A stretch of DNA of 64,000 nucleotides from Gracilibacillus salinarum (GCF_022919575.1 NZ_CP095071.1:4536001-4600000); one strand, 5' to 3'. Shown: positions 1 to 10,127, counted from the first letter of the stretch. A program made the numbers and translations. The notes: generated by a model from the sequence alone, not told the origin.

Positions 1-866
1 TTGGTGACGGCACTTTCCGTGTTCGCTGTACAAGTACCAATGGCACCAGCAACATTAGGATTATTTCGGAATTGGAATTTCATGCAGAAGGAATTGGCAC
101 AGCTTATAAAGATCCATATGATTTTGTTTCAGCCGGTCTTTTTGATTATAGCGAAGGGGATTTAGGAAATGGAAACGAACGAGGCGTTGCCACAAGCAGA
201 GACGGTGTTACGGTAGTTACTTTTCATGATATCAACTTCGGTTCAATTGGATCAGAACAGATAACTGTACCGATCTTTGCATTATCCAGTGAGGAATATC
301 CATTGCAAATATGGGAAGGTGTTCCTGGTGGCGAGAAAAGTGAATTATTAGCTGATGCAATCTATCAGAAGCCTTCCAAATGGAATGTCTATCAATCTGA
401 AACCTTCCAATTAACACGCAGGATCAAAGGAATTAGATCGTTATCGTTCGTCACCACCAAAAAAATGCATATCAAAGGTTTCCAATTTACGGAGGCGAAT
501 CGAGCGTTAGATTGGAATTTAGCGGCAGAAGCGGATCATATTTATGGTGATCGTTATCGGATCGAGAATGATACAGTTGAACAGATCGGCAATAACGTAT
601 CATTAACGTTTGAGCGATTTGATTTTGGTGAAAAAGGAGTGACTAAGATTGCTATAACGGGCCATTCTCCGATTGAAAAAAATACCATTCATATTCGACT
701 TGAAGGTGATCAACGTGAAAGTGATCAAATTATAGAGTTTTCTTTTTCAGAAGATTACCAGGAGAGAATATTTGCTCTCGAGCATGTTCACGGAGTACAG
801 AATGTCACGTTTTTATTCTTGCCTGGCTCCGATTTTCACTTCCGCGCTTTCCGCTTTATTGAATAG
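1..866 (+). CDS. C-terminal part of a large GH2-type beta-galactosidase (5' end outside window)
   Basis: The reading frame is open from base 3 and ends at TAG 864-866, so the gene begins upstream of the window. The visible 287 or so residues form two beta-sandwich-like halves. The first has the run GLFDYSEGDLGNGNERGVA and ends with a KGFQFTE-type strand near residue 160. The second ends with FHFRAFRFIE. This pattern (two CBM6-like tails, each closing on a K/R-x-F-x-F strand) is known from the C-terminus of long GH2 beta-galactosidases of Firmicutes. The catalytic part is not visible, so family assignment is by inference from the tail only. It is followed by a strong terminator and is probably the last gene of an upstream sugar operon. 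Confidence 0.6.
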   Translation, partial: GDGTFRVRCTSTNGTSNIRIISELEFHAEGIGTAYKDPYDFVSAGLFDYSEGDLGNGNERGVATSRDGVTVVTFHDINFGSIGSEQITVPIFALSSEEYPLQIWEGVPGGEKSELLADAIYQKPSKWNVYQSETFQLTRRIKGIRSLSFVTTKKMHIKGFQFTEANRALDWNLAAEADHIYGDRYRIENDTVEQIGNNVSLTFERFDFGEKGVTKIAITGHSPIEKNTIHIRLEGDQRESDQIIEFSFSEDYQERIFALEHVHGVQNVTFLFLPGSDFHFRAFRFIE

Positions 867-874
867 ATCAGTCA

Positions 875-911
875 AGCTGTTATCATTTATAAGTGGTAAC
901 AGCTTTTTTAA
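875..911 (+). terminator. Rho-independent terminator after the GH2 gene
   Basis: AGCTGTTATC (875-884) pairs with GGTAACAGCT (895-904), followed by a T-run. It lies 8 bases after the stop codon. Confidence 0.85.
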
Positions 912-970
912 AAAGTCAAAAAAGTACATAAGCGCAGTCACAGCAGCAAACTATTGAACAAGAAGTTGAG
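912..970 (+). repeat. Terminator-adjacent tag sequence (GAAAGTATAAA family)
   Basis: Directly after the T-run comes a variant of the tag AGTCAAGAAAGTATAAAA, then GCAGTCACAGCAG and a TTGAACAAGAAG stretch. Near-identical text precedes the repeat elements at 19134 and 58420, and looser versions precede those at 33021 and 52992. It is conserved whichever way round the following element is inserted, so it looks like an older flanking sequence and not part of the element. Confidence 0.6.
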
Positions 971-1569
971 TTCCTATAATATGGATTATGTCTACTAGCC
1001 ATTGCTAGCCGAGCATCCATATTGAGATATTTAATGTGCTGGGATACCACTCCGGCCAACCACTTCGCGTCCTGCGGGGCACGGCTGAAGCTAGGCTACT
1101 ACCCGAAATACTTCTCTGCTGCCTTGCACCGAGGAAGCCTACTTCGAAGCTTTACTAGTAGACGCAGGTGCAGACGTTGTGGATCTTCAGCACCTGCATA
1201 ATCCCGCGGGAGTCTACGTGGTTGGCCTACGCTAGGTTAAGGACTCTACAACTTCTGGAAGAACTAGCATATTGGTCGCTGCATTTATAACAGCAATTGA
1301 ATAAAAAACAAATGTCTAGAACCACTGCTTTTTGCAGTTACATAAGTTGTAGCACTTCCCTCAAGCGTAGGAAATATGCGGAGACTCCCGTGGAATCAGC
1401 GCGAGCTGAAGATCCATTTAGGAAAGAAAAGAAATTTCTTTCCTAAATTAGCTGAAGCCGTGCCCACAGGACGCGGAGCTTATTTCCGGAGCTTTGCTAA
1501 GCTGATAATCTATATCAAAATGACCATTTGGCAACACAGTTCTACTTAACATAATCCATATTATAGGAA
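971..1569 (+). mobile_element. 599-bp palindromic TIR element, copy R1 (forward orientation)
   Basis: The ends are perfect 21-bp inverted repeats: left 971-991 and right 1549-1569, core CCTATAATATGGATTATGT. Inside are two big hairpin arms. Arm B (about 1052-1220) is bounded by CCAACCAC and GTGGTTGG and contains TCCTGCGGGG / TCCCGCGGGA. Arm A (about 1370-1500) is bounded by taggaaat-atgcgg and gctTATTTCCgg and has an apical stem AGGAAAGAAAAG / CTTTCCT. A spacer of roughly 140 bp separates them. No coding region is convincing, so it is non-autonomous (MITE-like). No transposase with matching ends is in the window. The 870-base gap between genes is almost filled by this element. Confidence 0.8.
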
Positions 1570-1610
1570 GTAGGGGATTTCTTCTGACTCTGCCACAAAA
1601 CCATTTGATA

Positions 1611-1700
1611 TTGCTTTTTATGACAAAGTTATTTATAATGTACTTAATTCAAACGATAGACGATCTTATTTTTTTGCCTGAAAAGGAAACCGTTTTCCTT
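1611..1700 (+). promoter_or_regulatory. Promoter and LacI/CcpA-type operator upstream of the GH3 operon
   Basis: A candidate -35 TTGCTT (1611-1616) and -10 TATAAT (1634-1639) are 17 bp apart. Downstream, AAGGAAACCGTTTTCCTT (1683-1700) is a palindrome with a central CG, as in cre or other LacI-family operators. Its place after the start site suggests a roadblock or repressor role. Whether CcpA or a local LacI protein binds is not decided by sequence. Confidence 0.6.
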
Positions 1701-1736
1701 TGAGTTTATCAATCTATTTAGGAAAGGTATGATGAC

Positions 1737-4523
1737 GTGACTAGTCAGACATTTCATTCTCCAAAACTTTCTTTGGAACAACGCGTGACCGCATTAATGG
1801 AAGCGTTAACTTTCGAAGAGAAAATATCACTGTTAAGTACCCATCAAAGTGCGATTCCCCGACTTGGCATCAAAGAATACTTCATTGGTGGTGAAGCAGC
1901 ACATGGTGTAGTGGATCGCCAAGGGACAAAGACGACTGTTTTCCCGCAGCCGCTTGGTTTATCCAATACATGGAATAAACTATTAATGCATCAAGTCGGC
2001 AGTGCGATTGGCGATGAAGCGAGAGCTTTTTATCAATTAAAAGACGAAAAAACAGGGCTTACCTTATGGGCGCCAACGATTGATATGGAGAGAGACCCAA
2101 GATGGGGCCGAACGGAAGAAGCCTACGGAGAAGATCCCTATTTAACCGGCGTATTGTCGACTTCGTTAATTAAAGGGATGCAAGGCGACGATCCATTCTA
2201 CGTAAAGCTCGTAGCTGCACCGAAGCATTTTTATGGAAATAATAATGAGAAAGGCAGAGAAGATACCTCCAACAGTATTGATCTTCGTAATCGGAAAGAG
2301 TATTATTTGAAAGCGTTTGAACCTGCCTTTAAAGAGGCCAAAGCCTTGTCCATGATGACGGCTTATAATGGTGTGAATGGCATTCCATGTATGCAAATTC
2401 AGGAAATAGAAGATATTGTCCGTAACGAGTGGGGTATGGATGGATTTGTTGTTAGTGATGGCGGTGCTTTAACACTTAATGTTGAAGAGTATCAGTATTA
2501 TGATACGTTTGCTGAAGCGTTGGCCGATGCATTGAAGAAGGGGATAGACTGTTTTGTAGACGACAAAGAGCTGGTAGAAAAGGCGGCCAAGGATGCTTGG
2601 GATCGTGATTTACTATCCGCAGCAGACATTGAGCGAGCGGTGCGACGAATCGTAACAGTCCGTTTTCGCTTAGGTCATTTTGATACCGATTCATCTGATA
2701 ATCCATATGCAGCAATCGATCAATCTGTTTTGAACCATGAAAACCATCAAAAGCTGGTAAGACAGGTAACAGACGAGTCGATTGTTTTATTGAAGAATGA
2801 GAAACGTATGTTGCCACTGAACCGCAGTAAAGTAAAAAAACTTGCTGTAATTGGCCCCACTTCCAATCAAGTGTTTCGTGACTGGTATACCGGTTATTCT
2901 CCCTACCAGATAACACCTCTGGATGGAATTAAAAATCTTGCAACTGAAACGGAAATAGTTTTTCATGACGGCTTTGATCGTATCGCCTGGAAAACAAGTG
3001 ATACCAATCAATATTTGACCATTGATCCAACAAACAATTGGATTACTTCTGCAACGAACAGGGAACAAGCAATTATTACCGATGAAGACTGGGGAAATGA
3101 TTGGCACGTATTTAAAAGTCAATATACAGACTGTTATTTGACGCAGCCTGACAAACAGGTGACCTATCAAGCAGACAAAGAGGAAGTGTTTGATTGGTTT
3201 AATCGGGAGAAAATTCGTGTCATGAAATCCGGTGACAAGGCGTACACCCTATCAAACTGGGAGGATCAGGCGATCATAACAAAAGATGAAAAAGTCATCG
3301 TAACAGGAGAAACAGGCACAAGCTTTGAAAAGGAAATCATAGAGGATGGAATCCAGGCAGCAGTTCAATGTGCTGAAGAAAGTGACGTGGCGGTCGTCTG
3401 TGTTGGCAATCACCCGATGATCAACGGAAAAGAAACAGAAGATCGTGAACATATTAATCTGCCAAACTATCAGCAGCGATTGATAGAGGAAGTATATAAA
3501 GCGAATCAGAATTTGATTGTTGTGGTGATCGCAAGTTATCCGTTCGCAATCAATTGGGCACAAGATCATGTTCCGGCGATTTTGTACAGTGCACACGGTT
3601 CACAAGAACTCGGGAGCAGCCTTGCAGCGCTATTATTCGGTGACATCAATCCTTCAGGGAAATTAAGTATGACATGGCCAAAGGATTCTGATCAATTACC
3701 AGCGATCACCGATTATGACATTCGAAAAGGCAAGCGTACGTATCAATATGCCGAAGATAATATTTTATACCCATTCGGTCATGGTTTGAGTTACGGAGAC
3801 GTCCGTTACGACAATTTTGATTTAAATAAGACAACCATCGCTCGTCAAGATACGATAACTCTCTCTTTCCGTGTAAGGAATATAAGCGATTTTCTCCGGG
3901 ATGAGGTTATCCAGCTGTATGCTGCAGTAACCGATAGTTATTACGATAGACCAAACAAACAATTGGTAGCTTTTGAGAAAGTTTCACTCAAGCCTGGTGA
4001 GGAGCGTGCGTTACATTTTACTATCAGTTCAGAGCAATTACAGGTGTATGATATTAGAACCAATCAATTCATACTAGAAAAGGGAAAAGTGCAGTTTGCG
4101 ATCGGACAATCAAGTGAACGACTTATTCATCGCTTTCATCCTGTCGAAATAAGAGGGGAAGAAATTACCGGTCGATCACTGGCAGTAGAAACGCCTGCTG
4201 AGAATTATGATGATTATCAAAATGTCATTTTAACAAAAGGGGAAAGAGAACAACCATGTGTGACGGCAGGTGAAACTAGCGGCAGTATTATGTTTCGTAA
4301 TGTCGAAGTCATGGATAGTAATATATTGAAAGTCCGATTCAAAGGAAATGGATTTATTCGATTTCATGTAAATGAGATACAGGATACTCCTTATCAACAA
4401 GTACAGACCAGTCAATGGGAAGATATTTTGCTAGACATGAAGAGTCTCCATGATGACAAGATTCAGCTGATATTGGAATACAAACAACTATCAATACAAT
4501 CTGTGCAATTACAGAAAGGGTGA
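1737..4523 (+). CDS. Glycoside hydrolase family 3 beta-glycosidase (beta-glucosidase-like)
   Basis: A 928-residue retaining exo-beta-glycosidase of GH3, first gene of the operon. The N-terminal (beta/alpha)8 domain has GGEAAHGVV, KHFYGNNNEKGRED and the nucleophile motif VVSDGGA (Asp241). The second alpha/beta domain begins around residue 340 (ESIVLLKNE) and is interrupted near 410-530 by an inserted beta-rich segment. A fibronectin-III-like domain follows (about 720-830), and the last 90 residues look like an added beta-sandwich. There is no signal peptide, so the enzyme is cytoplasmic and acts on imported oligosaccharides. Start is GTG at 1737 with AGGAAAGG 9 bases upstream; the ATGATG just before is out of frame. 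It overlaps the next gene by 4 bases. Glucosidase versus xylosidase specificity cannot be told from sequence. Confidence 0.88.
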   Translation: MTSQTFHSPKLSLEQRVTALMEALTFEEKISLLSTHQSAIPRLGIKEYFIGGEAAHGVVDRQGTKTTVFPQPLGLSNTWNKLLMHQVGSAIGDEARAFYQLKDEKTGLTLWAPTIDMERDPRWGRTEEAYGEDPYLTGVLSTSLIKGMQGDDPFYVKLVAAPKHFYGNNNEKGREDTSNSIDLRNRKEYYLKAFEPAFKEAKALSMMTAYNGVNGIPCMQIQEIEDIVRNEWGMDGFVVSDGGALTLNVEEYQYYDTFAEALADALKKGIDCFVDDKELVEKAAKDAWDRDLLSAADIERAVRRIVTVRFRLGHFDTDSSDNPYAAIDQSVLNHENHQKLVRQVTDESIVLLKNEKRMLPLNRSKVKKLAVIGPTSNQVFRDWYTGYSPYQITPLDGIKNLATETEIVFHDGFDRIAWKTSDTNQYLTIDPTNNWITSATNREQAIITDEDWGNDWHVFKSQYTDCYLTQPDKQVTYQADKEEVFDWFNREKIRVMKSGDKAYTLSNWEDQAIITKDEKVIVTGETGTSFEKEIIEDGIQAAVQCAEESDVAVVCVGNHPMINGKETEDREHINLPNYQQRLIEEVYKANQNLIVVVIASYPFAINWAQDHVPAILYSAHGSQELGSSLAALLFGDINPSGKLSMTWPKDSDQLPAITDYDIRKGKRTYQYAEDNILYPFGHGLSYGDVRYDNFDLNKTTIARQDTITLSFRVRNISDFLRDEVIQLYAAVTDSYYDRPNKQLVAFEKVSLKPGEERALHFTISSEQLQVYDIRTNQFILEKGKVQFAIGQSSERLIHRFHPVEIRGEEITGRSLAVETPAENYDDYQNVILTKGEREQPCVTAGETSGSIMFRNVEVMDSNILKVRFKGNGFIRFHVNEIQDTPYQQVQTSQWEDILLDMKSLHDDKIQLILEYKQLSIQSVQLQKG

Positions 4524-6787
4524 GAAATGTGCCAACAGATATACCAGCAAGAGGCATTTGGACGGACAGTCCGGCGGTGAAGTGGGAAGATGCATTAGTG
4601 AGTGGAAATGGCTCCCATGGTGTCATGGTGATGGGGGATCCTGTATCAGATACGATTATCGGCAACCACTGTCGTCTGTATTTGCCACAAGGAAATCGTT
4701 TTGAACTGCCAGAAATGGCCACTTACTTAACGGAATTTCGTCAGATTATAGAACACGAAGGCTATGATAAGGCACTTTCGTTTTATTATCAAAAAGCAGA
4801 AGAGTTGGGATATCCGGGGTTGTTAATGAGCGATCCCTCTCACCCTGGCTTTCATTTGCATGTGGAGACCGATCATTCTTCATACAATGATTATCAGCGC
4901 AGTATCGATTATCAGACAGGAGAGTTAACAGTCACTTATCAGGCAAACGGTCAAGCTTTTTCTAGAAAAACGTTTGTGTCGCAACAAACGAATCAAATTA
5001 TTCATTGCTTAAGTCCAGGGGAATACAAAATCCATTTACAAGATTATCAGCATCCCCTAATGAAACAAACGAGCAGGATTCATCACCATACCATGCATAC
5101 TCATTTTGATTATGTCCATAGTGAAGGTGGGTATGATGTGCGGATTGATGTGGAAGCAAGCAACTTACAGCCTCTAGCTGACGAAACAGGTTTTCAATTG
5201 CAAAGTGACCAGCCAATCTTAATAACCATGGAGATCAGCCCTTATCAGCAAGCAACAGATCGAACCGTTATAAAGGCGAAAGTAGGTAAGCAGCTTAGCT
5301 ATCAACGGTTGTTCGCGAGCCATGAAAAGATTCACCGCGAATTGTTTGATCGAGTTCGGTTAGAGCTTGCGACAGACGAACAGCGTCAGCAACCGATTTG
5401 GTCGTTAGTTGAACAAGCGAAGCGTGCCGATCAGATGACGCCTGTTTTATTAGAAAAAATGTATGACGCTGGCCGCTATATGTTTATCTGCAGTGCTGGT
5501 GAACTGACACCAAATTTACAAGGGATTTGGACCGGGACATTTGAGCCTGCTTGGAGTGGTGACTTTACCTTTGATACCAATGTCCAACTTTCCATTGCTG
5601 GTGCGCTGTCGAGTGATTTACTAGAAGGGCTTACCGGTTATTTCCGATTAATAAAAGAGTTGCTGCCGGGCTTTCGTGAAAATGCCCAAAAATACTATGG
5701 GGCGCGTGGGATTCTGGCAACGGCTCACTCCAGTAACAGCGGCAGGCATATGCATTGGAACGAAGATTGGCCGTTAGTGCTATGGACGTGTGGAGCTGGC
5801 TGGTTAGCTCACTGGTATTATCAATATTACCGTTTTACTGGAGATACTATCTTTCTGCAAAATGAAGCAGTTCCATTTCTGGAGGAGATTGTTCTGTTTT
5901 ATCAAGATTTCCTTATCGAAGATGCGGATGGTACGTACCGTTTTACCCCATCCTATTCCGCTGAAAATGGAACCGGAGATAATGCGACCCAAGATATTGC
6001 AGTTGCCAAAGAGGTACTGACGAACTTAATCGAAGCGTATCAGATACTCGGGTACTCCAATGAAAAAATAAACAGCTGTCAGGAGATGCTGGAAAAATTA
6101 CCTGCATATCAAATAAATCAAGAAGGGGCGCTGAAGGAATGGTTAACTCCGGATAAAGGAGAGAACTATAACCATCGTCATTTCTCTCATTTATATCCGG
6201 TTTTTCAAAGCCGAGAATTTAATGATGAAACAGACCCTGTTATGTGGAAGGCTTCTCGAATTGCTTTTGAAAAGCGGTTGGAAGCCTGGCTACTGAATGA
6301 AGAGGGAGATACCTCATCGACGCATGGCCGTATGCATTCAGCTCTATGTGCAACCCAGTTTCACATGCCAGCGCTGATTGATGATATTTTCCGTTTATTA
6401 ATCACTAATAATTGCTTCTTCTCTTCATTGATGATGTCGCATTATAATGAACAAAATATTTTTAATGTCGATGGCAATGGTGCAATGCCACAGGTCGTAC
6501 ACGAAATGCTTGTCGATTACAGTAATCACAGACTGACACTGTTAGGGGCAATACCTGCATCTATCGCAAGTGGAACGATACGTGGAGTTAGGTTGCCACA
6601 TCAGATGACGGTCCATCAGCTTTCCTGGGATCTTGAAGCAAACCGTTTAGATCTGGAAATAGAAAGTCAAACAGATCAGGAGCTAAGTCTTTATTTACCT
6701 TTGTTTACGAAATCAGATCAGCATTTGCACCACTTACAATTAGTTCGTAATCAAAAACAATCATTGCATATAGATCTAGCAAAATAA
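4520..6787 (+). CDS. Glycoside hydrolase family 95-like protein (alpha-L-fucosidase type)
   Basis: A 755-residue protein that starts at GTG 4520 inside the stop of the GH3 gene, so translation is coupled. It has the GH95 layout: N-terminal beta-sandwich (WEDALVSGNGSHGVMVMGD, residues about 20-45), an (alpha/alpha)6 barrel, and a C-terminal beta domain. GIWTGTFEPAWSGDFTF, FTPSYSAENGTG (candidate acid Glu) and RHFSHLYPVF are typical barrel motifs. The usual NINxExNYWPA motif reads FDTNVQLSIAGA here, keeping the second Asn but not the first. It is therefore a divergent member. GH95 enzymes are inverting alpha-1,2-L-fucosidases or L-galactosidases; exact substrate is inference. No signal peptide, so cytoplasmic. 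Confidence 0.8.
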   Translation: MRNVPTDIPARGIWTDSPAVKWEDALVSGNGSHGVMVMGDPVSDTIIGNHCRLYLPQGNRFELPEMATYLTEFRQIIEHEGYDKALSFYYQKAEELGYPGLLMSDPSHPGFHLHVETDHSSYNDYQRSIDYQTGELTVTYQANGQAFSRKTFVSQQTNQIIHCLSPGEYKIHLQDYQHPLMKQTSRIHHHTMHTHFDYVHSEGGYDVRIDVEASNLQPLADETGFQLQSDQPILITMEISPYQQATDRTVIKAKVGKQLSYQRLFASHEKIHRELFDRVRLELATDEQRQQPIWSLVEQAKRADQMTPVLLEKMYDAGRYMFICSAGELTPNLQGIWTGTFEPAWSGDFTFDTNVQLSIAGALSSDLLEGLTGYFRLIKELLPGFRENAQKYYGARGILATAHSSNSGRHMHWNEDWPLVLWTCGAGWLAHWYYQYYRFTGDTIFLQNEAVPFLEEIVLFYQDFLIEDADGTYRFTPSYSAENGTGDNATQDIAVAKEVLTNLIEAYQILGYSNEKINSCQEMLEKLPAYQINQEGALKEWLTPDKGENYNHRHFSHLYPVFQSREFNDETDPVMWKASRIAFEKRLEAWLLNEEGDTSSTHGRMHSALCATQFHMPALIDDIFRLLITNNCFFSSLMMSHYNEQNIFNVDGNGAMPQVVHEMLVDYSNHRLTLLGAIPASIASGTIRGVRLPHQMTVHQLSWDLEANRLDLEIESQTDQELSLYLPLFTKSDQHLHHLQLVRNQKQSLHIDLAK

Positions 6788-6808
6788 TGTTTGAAGGAGT
6801 GTAACGAT

Positions 6809-8284
6809 ATGTATCATGGACATTTAGATCCGTTTCCGAAAAATTTTCTATGGGGAGCAGCATCTGCCGCTTATCAAATTGAAGGGGGATGGAACGCTGA
6901 AGGAAAAGGCGCATCAATTTGGGACCAATTCACCAAAATTCCTGGCAAAACGTTCGAAGGCACAAACGGAGATGTTGCTGTCGATCACTATCACCGTTAC
7001 AAAGAAGATGTTGCCTTAATGGCCGAAATGGGCTTGAAAGCATATCGGTTTTCGGTAGCATGGAGTCGGATTCTTCCTGAAGGAGCGGGGGAAGTTAATG
7101 AAGCTGGACTGCAGTTCTATGAGAATTTAATCGATGAACTGCTGGCACATCATATTGAGCCGGTACTGACATTGTATCATTGGGATATTCCACAGGCATT
7201 ACAGGATAAATATAATGGCTGGGAGTCTCGCCAAGCGATTGATGATTTTGATCAGTATGCCAGAATATTATTTGATAGATTCAAAGATAAAGTAAAGTAT
7301 TGGGTCAGCTTTAACGAACAGAACGTTTTTACGGCTTTAGGCTATCGCTGGCAGGCCCATCCGCCTAATGTTTCAGATGTGAAACGGATGTTTGAAGCGA
7401 ATCATATTATTAATTTGGCCAATGCAAAGACGATTCAAAGCTTCCGAGAGCTCGTCCCGAACGGTCAAATCGGTCCTAGTTTTGGCTATGGACCGATGTA
7501 CAGTTTTGACTGTTCACCAGACAATGTATTGGCAGCACTGAATGGAGAGGAATTTCAAAATCATTGGTGGCTGGATGTTTATGTTCATGGTAAATACCCA
7601 AAGGTGACATTTAAGCAGTTGGACCGACTTGGGATTGCACCGACGATCGAAGCTGGTGATAACGCGTTATTGCAAGCAGCAAAGCCCGATTTTCTTGGTG
7701 TTAATTATTATCATGGAGGTACTGTGCGGGCAAATGAAATCGAATTTCCGATTCAGGAAAATGAACAAGAGTTGGAAAAAGATTTTCAAGCAACCGATCC
7801 CTATTTAATGAAGCCAAAAGATGAACAAGCACAGACGCCAGAGACAAGCATGTTTACCAGTGTTTCAAACCCACATTTAGAAACGACCAAATGGGGATGG
7901 GAAATCGATCCGGTTGGTATCCGGATTGCATTAAGAAGACTGCAAAACAGATACGATCTGCCAATGATGGTGACAGAAAATGGTCTTGGAGCTTATGATG
8001 AATTAAAAGCAGATAAGACAATTGATGATGATTACCGGATCCAATATTTAAAAGATCATGTCGTAGAGTTACGGAAGGCAATTACCGATGGGGTGGAACT
8101 AATCGGCTACTGCGCCTGGTCATTTACGGATTTATTAAGCTGGTTAAACGGTTATCAGAAACGATACGGATTTGTCTATATTGACCGAGATGAAAAAGAT
8201 GAAAAAGAGCTGGGGCGAATTCCGAAAAAAAGCTATTATTGGTATAAGGACGTTATTGAAACGAATGGCAGCGACTTAAAGTAA
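6809..8284 (+). CDS. Glycoside hydrolase family 1 beta-glucosidase / 6-phospho-beta-glucosidase
   Basis: A 491-residue GH1 TIM-barrel enzyme. FLWGAASAAYQIEGG is the N-terminal GH1 signature. The acid/base Glu170 lies in SFNEQN and the nucleophile Glu390 in MVTENGLG. The loop LSWLNGYQKRYGFVY resembles that of 6-phospho-beta-glucosidases, where Lys and Tyr bind phosphate. However, no PTS gene is nearby and the neighbours point to ABC import, so a free-sugar beta-glucosidase is equally possible. Start ATG 6809 follows AAGGAG at 6794 with good spacing; an upstream TTG at 6791 overlaps that site and is unlikely. It is third in the operon, 21 bases after the GH95 gene. Confidence 0.88.
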   Translation: MYHGHLDPFPKNFLWGAASAAYQIEGGWNAEGKGASIWDQFTKIPGKTFEGTNGDVAVDHYHRYKEDVALMAEMGLKAYRFSVAWSRILPEGAGEVNEAGLQFYENLIDELLAHHIEPVLTLYHWDIPQALQDKYNGWESRQAIDDFDQYARILFDRFKDKVKYWVSFNEQNVFTALGYRWQAHPPNVSDVKRMFEANHIINLANAKTIQSFRELVPNGQIGPSFGYGPMYSFDCSPDNVLAALNGEEFQNHWWLDVYVHGKYPKVTFKQLDRLGIAPTIEAGDNALLQAAKPDFLGVNYYHGGTVRANEIEFPIQENEQELEKDFQATDPYLMKPKDEQAQTPETSMFTSVSNPHLETTKWGWEIDPVGIRIALRRLQNRYDLPMMVTENGLGAYDELKADKTIDDDYRIQYLKDHVVELRKAITDGVELIGYCAWSFTDLLSWLNGYQKRYGFVYIDRDEKDEKELGRIPKKSYYWYKDVIETNGSDLK

Positions 8285-8319
8285 TGCCAAGTACGATGCT
8301 GTGACAGGGGGTAGTTGCC

Positions 8320-10113
8320 GTGTTTTTTAAGCAAAAATGGATGAGGTTATTTGATTATTTAAAAGTAAAGCATAAATTGCTCGGTATTTACTTGATTGTC
8401 ACAGCGATTCCTATATTATTAGTAGGAGCTTATTTAAATTACAGTACACGCGATATTGTATTAAATAATTCGTTAAATGAAGCAAAAGCAAATGTTGATA
8501 AATTGGAATTACGTCTGCAAACAATTTTTAACCGGGTTACCGATATTGCTGACATGGTCTATATCAATCAAAATCTGAAAGAACTGTTAGAGCACGATTA
8601 TGGATCGACATTGGACATGTATAATGCCTATAATCAATATCCTATCTTCGATGATTTTTTGAAATATTATGACGAAGTAGAGACCATCCAATTTTTCATG
8701 AATAAAGACATGATTACCGATTCTCATATGATCTATGCAGATGGTATGGTGAAAAATCAATCCTGGTATAAAGAAGCAATTGCGAAAGAAGGCCGCTTGT
8801 CATGGGTGTATATGGAAAATTATTGGACAAGAAAGAAAATGCTAGCGCTAACAAGATCAGTGTATGGTCAAAGTCACGATTTACTAGGAGTTCTTGTGAT
8901 ATATGTATCACCTGATATGTTAAGATCAGTGGTAGAAGGAGAACCTTATCAAGCGTTAATCACGCTCGATAGGAGCACGATTATTTATAATACGAGCAAT
9001 AAGCAAATTGGTGAAGAAGCGTCATTCTTTGAGCAGGAAGAACAGCCTTTTGGCAATTATGTCATTGACTCTGAATTCGGAGGAGAACACGTCAAAGTCA
9101 ATGTCCACCATTTCCAGCCAGATAAATCGCTGGATAACACATTTCAAGTATCCACTGTTATACCAGTTGATGATGTGATGAAAGAACCCAACGCCGTATA
9201 TGCGAAAGGATTCTTTGTGATCGTAGGAGCATTAACGATCTCACTAGGATTAATTGGAATTTTTATTAGAAGTTTTCATAAACGAATTCAACAATTAAGA
9301 AAAACAATGTACCAAGTAGCAAAAGGGAATTTTCAAATAAATGAACAGGTTCGTGGTCATGATGAAATTAGTGACGTATATCGTGATTTAATGACGACAT
9401 CCAAAAGTGTTCAAAAAATAATTGACGAAGTATATATTCACAAAATTAAAGAAGAAACCTGGCGTCGTAAACAGAAGGAAATGGATTTTAAAATGCTGGC
9501 AAGCCAGATCAATCCACATTTTCTTTACAATACATTAGAAATGATCAGAATGAAAGCGGTGCTGAATAAAGACCCTGAAGTTGCCAAGCTTGTCAAAATG
9601 CTTAGTAAAATGATGCGATCAGCATTAGAGAGAACGGACCGCCCGATTCCAATTACGGAAGAAATAACATTGATCCATAATTATCTGGATATTCAGAAGA
9701 TGCGGTTCGGTGATAAATTTTATTATCAGTTTGAAATTGAAGACTCGGTTAAAGACTATTACATTTTTCCATTACTTATTCAGCCGATCGTAGAGAACGC
9801 GATTATTCATGGGCTGGAACCGAAAGAAGATAGCGGATTTATCCAGCTGACAATTGAAGAAGAGGATCATTATATTCAAATCGAAGTAAAAGATAATGGC
9901 GTAGGGATCAAGCGGGACACTTTGGTGGAAATCAGAGAACGTCTGGATGATCAGGAATATCTGTCAGACGGTAACAGCATCGGCTTGCACAATGTCCATC
10001 AGCGTCTGCAGCTATACTATGGTGAACGGTTTGGCGTGGCGATAGACAGCATTGTTGGTCTGGGCACCACGATGACCCTCAGGATTCCTAAAATCAAACA
10101 AGGCGAAGCATAA
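8320..10113 (+). CDS. YesM-type membrane sensor histidine kinase
   Basis: A 597-residue two-component sensor. Transmembrane helices lie near residues 22-40 and 298-318, enclosing a roughly 255-residue extracellular sensor (dCache-like). A HAMP segment follows (about 320-370), then a His_kinase domain with the phospho-acceptor His400 in SQINPHFLYNT, an N-box PIVENAIIHG and a G-box DNGVGI. Start is GTG 8320 with AGGGGG 7 bases upstream. It pairs with the AraC-type regulator 14 bases downstream. YesM/YesN pairs are known to sense plant cell-wall saccharides and to control adjacent sugar ABC importers; the ligand here is inferred to be a hemicellulose oligosaccharide. Confidence 0.9.
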   Translation: MFFKQKWMRLFDYLKVKHKLLGIYLIVTAIPILLVGAYLNYSTRDIVLNNSLNEAKANVDKLELRLQTIFNRVTDIADMVYINQNLKELLEHDYGSTLDMYNAYNQYPIFDDFLKYYDEVETIQFFMNKDMITDSHMIYADGMVKNQSWYKEAIAKEGRLSWVYMENYWTRKKMLALTRSVYGQSHDLLGVLVIYVSPDMLRSVVEGEPYQALITLDRSTIIYNTSNKQIGEEASFFEQEEQPFGNYVIDSEFGGEHVKVNVHHFQPDKSLDNTFQVSTVIPVDDVMKEPNAVYAKGFFVIVGALTISLGLIGIFIRSFHKRIQQLRKTMYQVAKGNFQINEQVRGHDEISDVYRDLMTTSKSVQKIIDEVYIHKIKEETWRRKQKEMDFKMLASQINPHFLYNTLEMIRMKAVLNKDPEVAKLVKMLSKMMRSALERTDRPIPITEEITLIHNYLDIQKMRFGDKFYYQFEIEDSVKDYYIFPLLIQPIVENAIIHGLEPKEDSGFIQLTIEEEDHYIQIEVKDNGVGIKRDTLVEIRERLDDQEYLSDGNSIGLHNVHQRLQLYYGERFGVAIDSIVGLGTTMTLRIPKIKQGEA

Positions 10114-10127
10114 AAGGGGGGAAATAC

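Noticed and set aside
971..1569. Simple target-site duplication around the TIR element
   Set aside because: The bases outside the 21-bp repeats differ on the two sides in all copies examined, so the true ends or insertion mechanism stay open.
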